Assembly: GCF_003219795.1 (NCBI RefSeq)
Contig: NZ_QJVC01000002.1
Coordinates: forward strand, 292,097-356,096
Reading direction: 5' to 3'
Origin: Arthrobacter psychrolactophilus
Lineage (GTDB): Bacteria; Actinomycetota; Actinomycetes; Actinomycetales; Micrococcaceae
DNA length: 64,000 nucleotides
Positions 24,642 to 32,614 of the stretch are shown one piece after another. Under the pieces are notes generated by a model, which was not told where the DNA came from, did no database searches, and saw only the letters and a program-made list of their open reading frames with translations. Positions within the stretch are counted from its first letter, which is position 1, and every line of letters begins with the position of its first letter. The position numbers were made by a program, and so were the translations under genes.

Positions 24642-26050
24642 GCCGTTTTCCATTCAATTCTGATTCGTTCGGGGTCAAAGGTGCGGGGTGCACTCTTGCG
24701 TATCGGGTCAACATAGATAGCCATGATGGAGTCGATAATTGCCCTCTGGCGCTCTATCCCGACCGCTGCCCACCAGTCTCTAATGTTGGCTACGTTCGGC
24801 GGCGGAAGGGGACTCCCGTGCCCTAGAGCTGACATGCTGGCGGTGGTCTTATCCAGCTGTTCACGTACTCGCGTAGTGATGGTTTCAAGTTGCTTCGCGG
24901 TGATAATTCCGTCCGCGAAACTGTTCGCTGATTCGTCCAGGCGCCCGCGGAGAGTGAGGGCTTCGGTTCGCAACTTGGCAAGCTTGGCCTCATCGTCGGG
25001 AAAGCTCATCTTCCCTTGACTCTGTTGATTTTCAAGGTGAGCGACGGTGACCTTTGAGACAAGATCTTCAACGGGCGCCGCTGTCTGGAATGAGTGGCCA
25101 TCGCCACGCGTAATGCACTTGTAGTAGTGGCTTGTAGTGCGGCTGCTCGTGCCCTGCATGCGTGACGATGTCTTCATGGCGCCGCCACACGTACCGCAGC
25201 GCAGCATTCCGGCGAGTAGGTGTTTCACTTTGGAATCGAACGCCGATCGGCGGGAAGGATCTTTCACGATGGCTGAGGCGGTGCGCCATTGATCCTCTGA
25301 CACGATAGGAGGAAACACGGATGCGCCTAGAATTTCCCCGTGATAGCTGGAGAGGCCGGCATTTGTTGGCCGCATGACCAGGTTGCGCACAGACGTAGAG
25401 GTCCAGACTTGGCCGCGTCGGGTGAGGACGCCTCGGGCGTTGAGATCCCGCACAATGGATCCAATACTTGCGCCCGCAATGATGCTGTTCACTGCTTTGC
25501 GGATCTCTACGGCGTCACCCTCCACAATGACGGGCACCTTACCAACCATTTCCCAGCCGTAGGGAATGGGGCCACCCGTGAACTTTCCAGCGGTGGCGAG
25601 TTGTAGTTGCTTGCGCTTGCCACGCTCTGATTTATGTTCGGACTCATAGCGGGCCCACGCTCCTAGAGTGCGAGCCACGGCGCGGCCTGACGGCGTGCTG
25701 AGATCCAACTCTCCGGCCTTGACTGTCTGAGTTGTGATGCCGCCCTTTTCGGAAATATCAATATATTCCTCAAGTTCTAGCGGCGACCTGTGAAGCCTGT
25801 CGGTGTGCCACGCAATGACAGCCTGAACGTGACCGGCCCGCATTGCCTCGAGTAGTTCCCGGTAGCTCGGGCGAGGTTTGCCAGAGTAGGCGCTGATGTC
25901 ATTGTCCACATACACGCGGGAGATGTCCCAGCCCAGCGATGCAGCAATTTCACGGCAGTCTTGTTCCTGCCTAGCGACGCCGAGACCACCACCAGCGCGG
26001 TCCTTTGAGATTCGGCAATAGATGGCTGCGGTAACTGCGGAGGGGGACAT
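24638..26050 (-). CDS. Large serine recombinase (integrase)
   Basis: Catalyses integration of the element into tadA and, with a directionality factor, excision. 470 residues in the usual order. The resolvase-type catalytic domain has YCRISKD with the nucleophile Ser15 and conserved Arg13, plus IAWHTDRLHRSPLELEEYID. The recombinase domain has GGPIPYGWEMVGK and LNARGVLTRRGQVWTSTSVR. A zinc ribbon (LRCGTCGGAM...YYKC) and a C-terminal coiled coil complete it. It reads toward the element interior from the attR end. Its first 270 bases overlap, in another frame, the open reading frame that continues from the tadA 5' piece, so transcripts from the tad promoter would run through it. Confidence 0.96.
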   Translation of the reverse strand: MSPSAVTAAIYCRISKDRAGGGLGVARQEQDCREIAASLGWDISRVYVDNDISAYSGKPRPSYRELLEAMRAGHVQAVIAWHTDRLHRSPLELEEYIDISEKGGITTQTVKAGELDLSTPSGRAVARTLGAWARYESEHKSERGKRKQLQLATAGKFTGGPIPYGWEMVGKVPVIVEGDAVEIRKAVNSIIAGASIGSIVRDLNARGVLTRRGQVWTSTSVRNLVMRPTNAGLSSYHGEILGASVFPPIVSEDQWRTASAIVKDPSRRSAFDSKVKHLLAGMLRCGTCGGAMKTSSRMQGTSSRTTSHYYKCITRGDGHSFQTAAPVEDLVSKVTVAHLENQQSQGKMSFPDDEAKLAKLRTEALTLRGRLDESANSFADGIITAKQLETITTRVREQLDKTTASMSALGHGSPLPPPNVANIRDWWAAVGIERQRAIIDSIMAIYVDPIRKSAPRTFDPERIRIEWKTA

Positions 26051-27066
26051 TTCATAATTCTACCAGCATGCTGTGAGTTGACATATCCCGTAGCGGTGAT
26101 ATTTTCGCCCGCGAGAAGTGGCAATGTGCAGATTTTTACGACGGCGTCATGTGCCGAATTCGCGTGCACGGAAGCCATTCCGGGCATCCCGCTATTTAGG
26201 GCGATGAGCATGTCCAGGCTCTCCGCTTCACGTACTTCTCCGACGATGAGTCGGTCCGGGCGCATGCGGAGGGCTTCCTTGACGAGGCGTCTGAGCGGAA
26301 TCTCGCCCATGCCTTCGAGGTTGGGCTGGCGACATTGCAGGCCTACCACGTCGCGGAGCGGCAGTTTGAGTTCGAAGATCTCCTCCACGGTCACCACCCG
26401 CTCGCGTGATCCAATCCCTGCTGCAAGACAATTGAGCATTGTGGTTTTGCCGGCTTGGGTGGCTCCGGATACCAGAATGTTCAGACCGCTGCTGACGGCA
26501 GCACCAAGAAATCGAGCGGCTTGAGGTGTGAGTGAGCCAAGCTCTACGAGATGGTCGAGCCTGCTGGCGCGAGCCGTAAACTTTCTGACATTCACGGCCC
26601 AGTGACTCTTGGTGATGTCCGGGATCACCACGTGGAGACGGCTGCCATCGGGGAGCGCCGCATCAACAAAAGGACTGCTCAGGTCCAACCGCCGACCGGA
26701 GCTCTTGAGCATTCTTTCGACAAGGTCACGCACTTGCTGTTGACTGAAAATAATCCCGGTCAGCTCCGACTCGCCGTGCCGGGCGACAAAGACCTGATCT
26801 GGGGCGTTGAGCCAAATCTCTTCGATGTCTGGATCGTCGAGGAGTGGTTGCAAGGCACCAAAACCTGCGACGGCGTTATACACGGCCCGTTTGACGTCGT
26901 CGCCCTGAGCGAACGCTGGGACCGCTCCGAGTAGCGAGCGTTCTCCGTAGTCGTTGACGGCTGCATCAATTAAGGCGCGAACGTCCGACCCCTGCCGCAG
27001 CGGGTCAAGACCCTTGCGGCGGATAAGTTCCCGAACTTCATCCTCAACTAATGCCAGCGCATCCAC
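25777..27066 (-). CDS. tadA: TadA/CpaF pilus ATPase, 5' fragment fused to element-encoded tail
   Basis: Secretion ATPase that powers Tad pilus assembly, broken by the element. GTG at 27066 gives MDALALVEDEVRELIRRKGL in family style. Residues 1-324 are genuine TadA: the N-terminal helical domain, IEEIWLNAPDQVFVARHGE, Walker A SGATQAGKT, the Asp box ERVVTVEEIFEL, Walker B RPDRLIVGEVRE and the His box SVHANSAHDAV. After ENIT (26095) the frame passes into the element and adds about 105 unrelated residues (ATGYVNSQHAGRIMK...), ending at 25777 inside the recombinase gene. The lost 83 residues are at 16018-16274. The truncated protein may still bind ATP but probably cannot form a working hexamer. 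No ssd/cpaE gene precedes it in this window. Confidence 0.93.
   Translation of the reverse strand: MDALALVEDEVRELIRRKGLDPLRQGSDVRALIDAAVNDYGERSLLGAVPAFAQGDDVKRAVYNAVAGFGALQPLLDDPDIEEIWLNAPDQVFVARHGESELTGIIFSQQQVRDLVERMLKSSGRRLDLSSPFVDAALPDGSRLHVVIPDITKSHWAVNVRKFTARASRLDHLVELGSLTPQAARFLGAAVSSGLNILVSGATQAGKTTMLNCLAAGIGSRERVVTVEEIFELKLPLRDVVGLQCRQPNLEGMGEIPLRRLVKEALRMRPDRLIVGEVREAESLDMLIALNSGMPGMASVHANSAHDAVVKICTLPLLAGENITATGYVNSQHAGRIMKCPPPQLPQPSIAESQRTALVVVSASLGRNKTAVKLLHRWAGTSPACMWTMTSAPTLANLARATGNYSRQCGPVTFRLSLRGTPTGFTGRR
26071..26097. other. attR of the integrated element
   Basis: The element arm CTGTGAGTTGACA (26071-26083) and the shared core GCGGT (26093-26097) lie at the point where TadA coding sequence ends. 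Together with attL this gives a 46-bp attP whose arms form an inverted repeat, 11 of 13 bases matching, centred on the first bases of the core. A 10-base palindrome CAGCATGCTG is just inside (26064-26073). Confidence 0.75.
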
Positions 27067-27354
27067 TCAGACCACGTCCGCCCCTTTGCGGTGTCTTCAA
27101 CCCTGTGAACAGGAGCCTAGTCCTGAGATTGCGGTCTCGCTAGTGGCAAATGTCTGCTGTGGATAATACTTAGTCCCCGCTCAACCCACTTTGACGACGT
27201 CATATTCTCTGGCTGAGGAAAGGCCTTAAAGTAACCTGTTGCGCAAAGTTTCCTCGTAATCGTGGGACTGGGCTCAATTTAAGGTGCTTATCGGGCGGCC
27301 TTAATAAGCGGTCGATAGTTGCGAACTGCCCGCAGATGACGAAGGAAACACCTG

Positions 27355-28264
27355 ATGAGCACAGCCGCGAGAGCCGAACTCGAACATCATTTAAATCGCC
27401 TCTACCAGTTGTTCCGCAGATTTGATGACATCCAATAGCAGAAAGATAACATCTACCGGCAGCATGCACATCTCTACGCGGCGTATAAATCCAAATGGCG
27501 TACCGGAATGTATTGGCTGTGAGTGCTTGTCTCAACCGTGTCATTGACCACCGTTGCTGGGGTCGTCACGACGTCGGTCATGGCCGCGTGGAGCAACAAC
27601 TGCACGGGAGAAGCTCCCGTTGAAGATACGACTCTGTTTCTGTTGCTGTTTCCTGTCGCATTGATCGCGGCCGGGATCATCGTGGTCGTGCGGAACTCTC
27701 GGGTTCCCGCCATGAATAGTCAATGCAAGATGTACAACCAGGATGACGCTACCAAAATTGGAGCACTCGTAGCGTCAGGAATCGCCCTGTTGGACTATCA
27801 GCTGAGCCAGACTCGCCAAGAATTCCAAATTGAATACGCTGGCTGGTTCCCTCAGAAGTTCCGCAACTCTGAAGATGTCAGAGCCTGTTGGCAGATCATT
27901 CATGACCACCTCGCGTCGATGATGCAGGACGCCACCAATAGGCACCTTAACCAACCAACACGAGCAGTTCCTTCGCGACACTACCAGCGCACAGCTTGCC
28001 GAACAGCAGGGATCGACCCTCGCTGCTCAGATGAACGGCATCATCAACGCAACGATGCAAGGCGCCATGACCAGTGCAATGTGTTCCGCAGGAGCAGCAA
28101 CCCGCGCGGCCATCAACGCCCCTCCGCACAATTCGATTCAAGTAAAGCTAATGACCGCAGCGAGACTGGGCCGGCTTAGCCTCGCGGCTCCGCGTTATTT
28201 CATTTTCCATGTTGTGGCTGTCGCAATTCTTTCTCCGAGGGCTGACGACATCGTCCGGGTGTAG
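27355..28264 (+). pseudogene. Decayed membrane-protein gene (two stops and a frameshift)
   Basis: ATG at 27355 with GAAGGA upstream begins STAARAELEHHLNRLYQLFR. In the same frame a TAG (27436) and a TGA (27520) occur. The frame then continues with two membrane segments (TVAGVVTTSVMAAW; FLLLFPVALIAAGIIVVV) and LVASGIALLDYQLSQTRQEF. Near 27920-27945 sense shifts by one base to NQHEQFLRDTTSAQLAEQQG and a Gly/Ala/Met-rich end (INATMQGAMTSAMCSAGAAT). The original end is uncertain; the last codons overlap the convergent acyltransferase gene. I do not recognise the family. Three lesions make a dead gene more likely than recoding. Confidence 0.65.
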
Positions 28265-30306
28265 TCCCACGTGAGGTGATTATCATCCAAGTAGACGAGG
28301 ATATTTCCAGCGACGGCCTTGCATGTTCCTTCTAGACAGTATTGATCGGTGAGATCGATCATGTGAGCTCCCTTGATTTGGTTCAAGGGTTCTGCCGGAT
28401 TACTTGATGCAAGGTTGTCTGATTGTTGGAATTCACAGCCCACGGCTCCTAGCCTCGCCACACAACTAGCTTTGTTTTCAGTAAACCGCGGGTTGTCTCT
28501 CAGCCCGATGACCTCGATACCTGCCTGCACCAAAGACTTCACGGTGTCTTCGTATCCGGGAACCAAGCGCTCTTCCGAAGAATTAGCGATTGCATCTGTG
28601 GCGACCGTGAACACTGCATCAGGTTTGAGCTGTAGTACATAGCTCATCGCAGCCTTATTGAACTCTTGACAGTCAGCGCCCCGCCCCGAGTTACTTTCCT
28701 CACTACCAAAATCACACCCTCCCAAGAGAAGCGAAACTAGCTGCCAATCGTTGTTTTTGGCGACAGGTATCAATGCACCTGAGAATTGCTCAGCATGGGA
28801 ATCTCCCAAGATGACAATCGTCTTGCTGGCATTTGACGAAGCTTTCGTCTGACCGCAGGCTTTCTGCAGCACCGACGAATCAGGTAAGAACGCTCCCTCG
28901 CAGGCCGTTCCTAGACTCACCCATTGTTTATTGAGTGCGGTCAATGCGGGTTTCAGAGGTAGATCTGGATCTGCCTCATCAACGAAACCCTCATGCAGGG
29001 AAAGTGCTCCGGGGTAGTTCCTTAGCACTTCGGCCTGATTTGCCTGCTCCTTGGCTTGCACGGCCGCCTCTTGACGATGAATATGCAGCTGCCAGACACC
29101 CAATGGAGTCGCAACTAACGCGATGCAAATCGCTATCGTCAGAAGAGAACGCCGACTCTTCTTTTCAATCCATTGGTTTCGACGCAGCGGTGTGTCAATG
29201 AAGCGAGTGGCGAGAATTGCTGCCGCCAACGACACAAGGATGATTGCCGTTCCACCGATAAGTCCTGCATTTTCGCGCCCCGAAACGATAAGGAAGAACA
29301 CTAAAACGGGCCAATGCATAAGGTACAACGCGTATGAACTATCCCCCAATTTGACCAGCGGTTTCCAGCTCAAGAAACGATCAACACCCATGCTGCTGTT
29401 CGTAAACCCCGCAATGATAATCAGAGCCGCAGCCAGAGTCGGCCAGAGAGCCATATGGCCAGGGAACTTTTGTCCAACCTGCAGGATGAGCCCGCAAGAA
29501 AGCATCGCGACAATACCGACCCATCCCATGGCCATTCGTATTGATCGCTTGACGTCCAAGTAGGGCAGCACCAGAGCTAGAAGTGATCCCAAGGCAAATT
29601 CCCAGAGCCTCGTTCTGGTGTCAAAATATGCAAACGCCTGCTGGGAATTAGTCGTCACGATGGAAAAGGCCAACGATACAACGAAAATCGCACCAAAGAT
29701 GTAGATCAGCAACGGCCGAATTCTCAAGCGGAATTTTCGTGCAACTCCGCCTGCAACAGCAAATACTACAGGCCACAAGATGAATATTTGTCCCTGAATG
29801 GAGAGAGACCAGAAATGCTGCAGAGGGCTCGCGACACTGTGATCAGTGGCGTAGTAGTCGACGGCTTCGGAGGCCAAAAACCAGTTCTGGTAGTAGAGCA
29901 GAGAAGACCAAGTCTCACGAAGTATTCCTGTCCAGTTAGTCTCCGGCATGAAGAGATAGCTAGCCAGTAAAACTCCTAGAAGGGTTACGGCAATCATTGG
30001 CAGTAACCTCTTGAAGAGGTGGCCCCAGTATTTGAGAAGTTCTAGGGCCCTTCCATTCTCCAATTTGCGAACAAACTGACCGGTAAGAAGGAAGGCGGAG
30101 ATCAGCAGGAAGACATCCACGCCACCTGAAATTCGACCGAACCATACATGGTATGAAACAACCATGAGTACCGCTATGGCTCTCAGACCCTGCACCTCTG
30201 GGAGAAACTTGCGCTGTTCCTTCCTTCTTGGCAACGACGTTTGGAAGCTTGACCTGCCAGAGAGTCGGTACCAGACACTCGGTTTTTCCTCAGCGACAAG
30301 GGTCAT
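28195..30306 (-). CDS. Acyltransferase-3 / SGNH fusion (OafA/YrhL type)
   Basis: Membrane O-acyltransferase that probably adds acetyl groups to surface polysaccharide. ATG at 30306 (MTLVAEEKPSVW) is chosen over an upstream TTG. Residues 35-400 are the acyltransferase-3 domain with about ten helices; the catalytic His is in VQGLRAIAVLMVVSYHVWF, and PLQHFWSLSIQGQIFILWP replaces the usual SVEEQFY form. The C-terminal 250 residues are an SGNH domain with the Ser in TIVILGDSHAEQFSG and the Asp-His pair in DDNHLTW. It is a paralogue of the protein at 56338-58416 and is transcribed away from the DUF6541-like gene. Confidence 0.93.
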   Translation of the reverse strand: MTLVAEEKPSVWYRLSGRSSFQTSLPRRKEQRKFLPEVQGLRAIAVLMVVSYHVWFGRISGGVDVFLLISAFLLTGQFVRKLENGRALELLKYWGHLFKRLLPMIAVTLLGVLLASYLFMPETNWTGILRETWSSLLYYQNWFLASEAVDYYATDHSVASPLQHFWSLSIQGQIFILWPVVFAVAGGVARKFRLRIRPLLIYIFGAIFVVSLAFSIVTTNSQQAFAYFDTRTRLWEFALGSLLALVLPYLDVKRSIRMAMGWVGIVAMLSCGLILQVGQKFPGHMALWPTLAAALIIIAGFTNSSMGVDRFLSWKPLVKLGDSSYALYLMHWPVLVFFLIVSGRENAGLIGGTAIILVSLAAAILATRFIDTPLRRNQWIEKKSRRSLLTIAICIALVATPLGVWQLHIHRQEAAVQAKEQANQAEVLRNYPGALSLHEGFVDEADPDLPLKPALTALNKQWVSLGTACEGAFLPDSSVLQKACGQTKASSNASKTIVILGDSHAEQFSGALIPVAKNNDWQLVSLLLGGCDFGSEESNSGRGADCQEFNKAAMSYVLQLKPDAVFTVATDAIANSSEERLVPGYEDTVKSLVQAGIEVIGLRDNPRFTENKASCVARLGAVGCEFQQSDNLASSNPAEPLNQIKGAHMIDLTDQYCLEGTCKAVAGNILVYLDDNHLTWDYTRTMSSALGERIATATTWKMK

Positions 30307-30552
30307 TCGAATTTCACACCTCAAGATAGTTTGTGCCCAATAACGGGGACAGAAATAGCCATCGTGATTTTACGACGCCAAGCTGATAGTGATTCACAGC
30401 AACCTTCCACTTACCAGGCCTAAGCTGCTTCATAGTGAGCTAAGTAACACGCTCGCCAGACTGACATGCCTGAGTTGCTAGAATCACAGGAGCCTGCATT
30501 CTATCGCGCGGCATCAATGGGCTTGTGCCCCGTAGGAGAGCATCCATTATTC

Positions 30553-32514
30553 ATGAATTGGCTTGACACTGTTCCGACCCTTCTGGCTGCCACGGCACTG
30601 ATTTTCATACCAGGAGCGGTCTTAGCTAGAACCTTGGGTGCACGGGGCATTGCATGGCTGGCAGTTTCAGCACCGCTTAGCCTGACACTCATTGGCGCCG
30701 GTGCCATCGTGGCGAACTTGGCTCATGTACGGTGGTCTCCCATCGTCGTGGTCGCTCTGACCTTGGGAATCTCCGTGGTGTTGTGGGGTGTTCGCTATGT
30801 CGTAGAAATTCGTCGCGGCGAAAAGCGGCAACCTTTGTGGGTTATTTCCCCCAAGTCCACAATCTTTGGCTTGATCGTTGGGCTCATCGTTGCGGCAGTG
30901 ACAATCGGGTTGCGTCTAGCCTCGATGTTCATTGCCCCTGAGAATATTTCCCAAACCTATGACAACGTCTTCCATCTAAATGCCGTCCGATACATTTTAG
31001 ACTCGGGCAATGGTTCCTCTCTCTACCTTGGAGACCTCACAGGTTCGGGACGCAGCGCCTTTTATCCTGGTGCATGGCATGATCTGGTAGCTCTCGTCTC
31101 CCAGGTGAGCGGATCCTCCATTCCCGTCAGCGTTAACGCCACCAACATCATTCTTGGCGCCTTGGTCTGGACCATCTCGGCCATGTATCTCGTCACTCGT
31201 GCGTTAGGCAGCCGTCCAGCTGTCTATATCCTCACCGGTGTCCTCGCTGGCGCGTTCGCTTCCTTCCCGTACTTGTTGCTTGATTTCGGTGTCCTCTATC
31301 CAAACTTCCTAGCTTTAGTCTTGTTGCCTGTGGCCGTGGGACTCGTAACCGATGTCCTTCGTTTTTCTCACAAGGATCATCCAGGGACAATGCGTGCACT
31401 CATCCTTCTCGTACTCATGACTCCAGGCTTAGCCCTGAGCCATCCCAATGCCGTTATGCTGCTGGGCGCCTTTGCGCTTCCACTCATTGCGTTCTGGCTG
31501 TTTGCACAGCTGCGTGCCCTCCTTGCCAAGAAGCTGTCCCTTGTTTGGTTCATCGTCTCGGTGGTCGGAGCAGCCGTATACACCACCGTCCTGCTGAACG
31601 TTTGGGAAGCTATTCGCCCGACTGAGCTTGCTTCGTTCTGGCCGCCCACGCAGTCCATCGCTCAAGCACTCGGTGAGGCAGTTGCTAATGCCCCCTTGGG
31701 CCGTCCGGAGTCTTGGACCATCATCTGCATGACGATGCTTGGCATCTACGCCGTGGTTCGCAGTCGAACGCACCTTTGGGTTCTCGGCGTATTGGCTACC
31801 GGAGTGTACTTCTTCGTCGTCGTCTCGGCCTTTGAGGTTGGAGACGGGCGTTCCTTCGTCACCGGCGTATTTTACAACGACAGCTTCCGCTTGGCCGCGC
31901 TCTTGCCAATGGCGGGAATCCTCGTATCAGTATTTGGAGCCGTCTGGCTCTTTGACCACCTTGCCGCCGCAGCCAAAGCGACGCCCCTTGACGCCCCGCG
32001 CCGCTGGCAGACCTGCTGTGCCATCGGTATTGTGGCGGTCATAGGAATCGGGATTTGGGCACAAAACAAGTCGATGGAGATAGCGGTCACCACAGCACAA
32101 GAGTCCTACACCATCAATGAAGAAGCACCCCTTCTCTCATCTGATGAGGCCTCACTTCTCTCACGAGTTGATGCAAACGTTCCGGCTGATGCGACGGTGA
32201 TTGCTAACCCCGCCGCAGGCGGCTCGTTGGTATACGCCTTGGCAGATCGGCATATCCTGTTGCCGGCAGCGAGCTCACAGCCCACCCCTCTGGAATCCAC
32301 GCTGATCTTCAATCTGTTCGACTTGAGCGGGAACCCCGAGGTTTGCTCGGCAGCTAAGACTCTCAACGCCTTCTATGTACTGGACTTTGGTAGCCTCCAG
32401 ATCAATGAGATGACTAGGCCGTTCCCCACTTCGGAGCAGCTAGAAGCTAACCCCGGTCTGACACTTGTCGATGAAGAAGGTCCGGCACGGCTTTACCGGA
32501 TCGACGGCTGCTGA
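30553..32514 (+). CDS. DUF6541-like polytopic membrane protein
   Basis: 653 residues from ATG at 30553 (MNWLDTVPTLLAATALIFIP); the frame is open to 30466, but the upstream codons look non-coding. At least twelve hydrophobic helices fill residues 1-520, with an acidic loop FIAPENISQTYDNVFHLNAV after the fourth, resembling GT-C glycosyltransferases in layout. The C-terminal soluble part contains VPADATVIANPAAGGSLVYA and YVLDFGSLQINEMTRPFP. I recognise it as a DUF6541-type protein often found in actinobacterial cell-wall glycan loci; a glycosyltransferase role is inference. A strong terminator follows. Confidence 0.82.
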   Translation: MNWLDTVPTLLAATALIFIPGAVLARTLGARGIAWLAVSAPLSLTLIGAGAIVANLAHVRWSPIVVVALTLGISVVLWGVRYVVEIRRGEKRQPLWVISPKSTIFGLIVGLIVAAVTIGLRLASMFIAPENISQTYDNVFHLNAVRYILDSGNGSSLYLGDLTGSGRSAFYPGAWHDLVALVSQVSGSSIPVSVNATNIILGALVWTISAMYLVTRALGSRPAVYILTGVLAGAFASFPYLLLDFGVLYPNFLALVLLPVAVGLVTDVLRFSHKDHPGTMRALILLVLMTPGLALSHPNAVMLLGAFALPLIAFWLFAQLRALLAKKLSLVWFIVSVVGAAVYTTVLLNVWEAIRPTELASFWPPTQSIAQALGEAVANAPLGRPESWTIICMTMLGIYAVVRSRTHLWVLGVLATGVYFFVVVSAFEVGDGRSFVTGVFYNDSFRLAALLPMAGILVSVFGAVWLFDHLAAAAKATPLDAPRRWQTCCAIGIVAVIGIGIWAQNKSMEIAVTTAQESYTINEEAPLLSSDEASLLSRVDANVPADATVIANPAAGGSLVYALADRHILLPAASSQPTPLESTLIFNLFDLSGNPEVCSAAKTLNAFYVLDFGSLQINEMTRPFPTSEQLEANPGLTLVDEEGPARLYRIDGC

Positions 32515-32539
32515 CATCAGCAGTAACTAGCCGCAAATA

Positions 32540-32584
32540 AATAATGTAGTCCCGGACATTTCAGGTGTCCGGGACTACATTATT
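32540..32584. terminator. Bidirectional rho-independent terminator
   Basis: A perfect 19-bp stem (AATAATGTAGTCCCGGACA and its complement) with a seven-base loop sits between the convergent DUF6541-like gene and galE. It has A/T-rich flanks on both sides, so it should work in both directions. Confidence 0.9.
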
Positions 32585-32614
32585 ACCACGCAGAAACTAC
32601 GCTAACAAGCCTCT

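Larger units (their letters stand above)
16268..26097. mobile_element. 9.8-kb serine-recombinase element integrated in tadA
   Basis: The boundaries are set by where the two halves of tadA break off, with GCGGT at both edges (16268-16272 and 26093-26097). Joining the flanks gives LLAGENIT + AAFVVPTVA, as in intact TadA proteins. Contents: a recombinase at the right end; a long minus-strand set of small genes with a P4/D5-like helicase; a short plus-strand set with two related HTH proteins; and two noncoding hairpin-rich blocks. No capsid, tail, terminase, portal or conjugation genes were recognised. It may be a phage satellite or another integrative, replicating element; the class is inferred. 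A very short shared core is usual for serine integrases. Confidence 0.92.
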
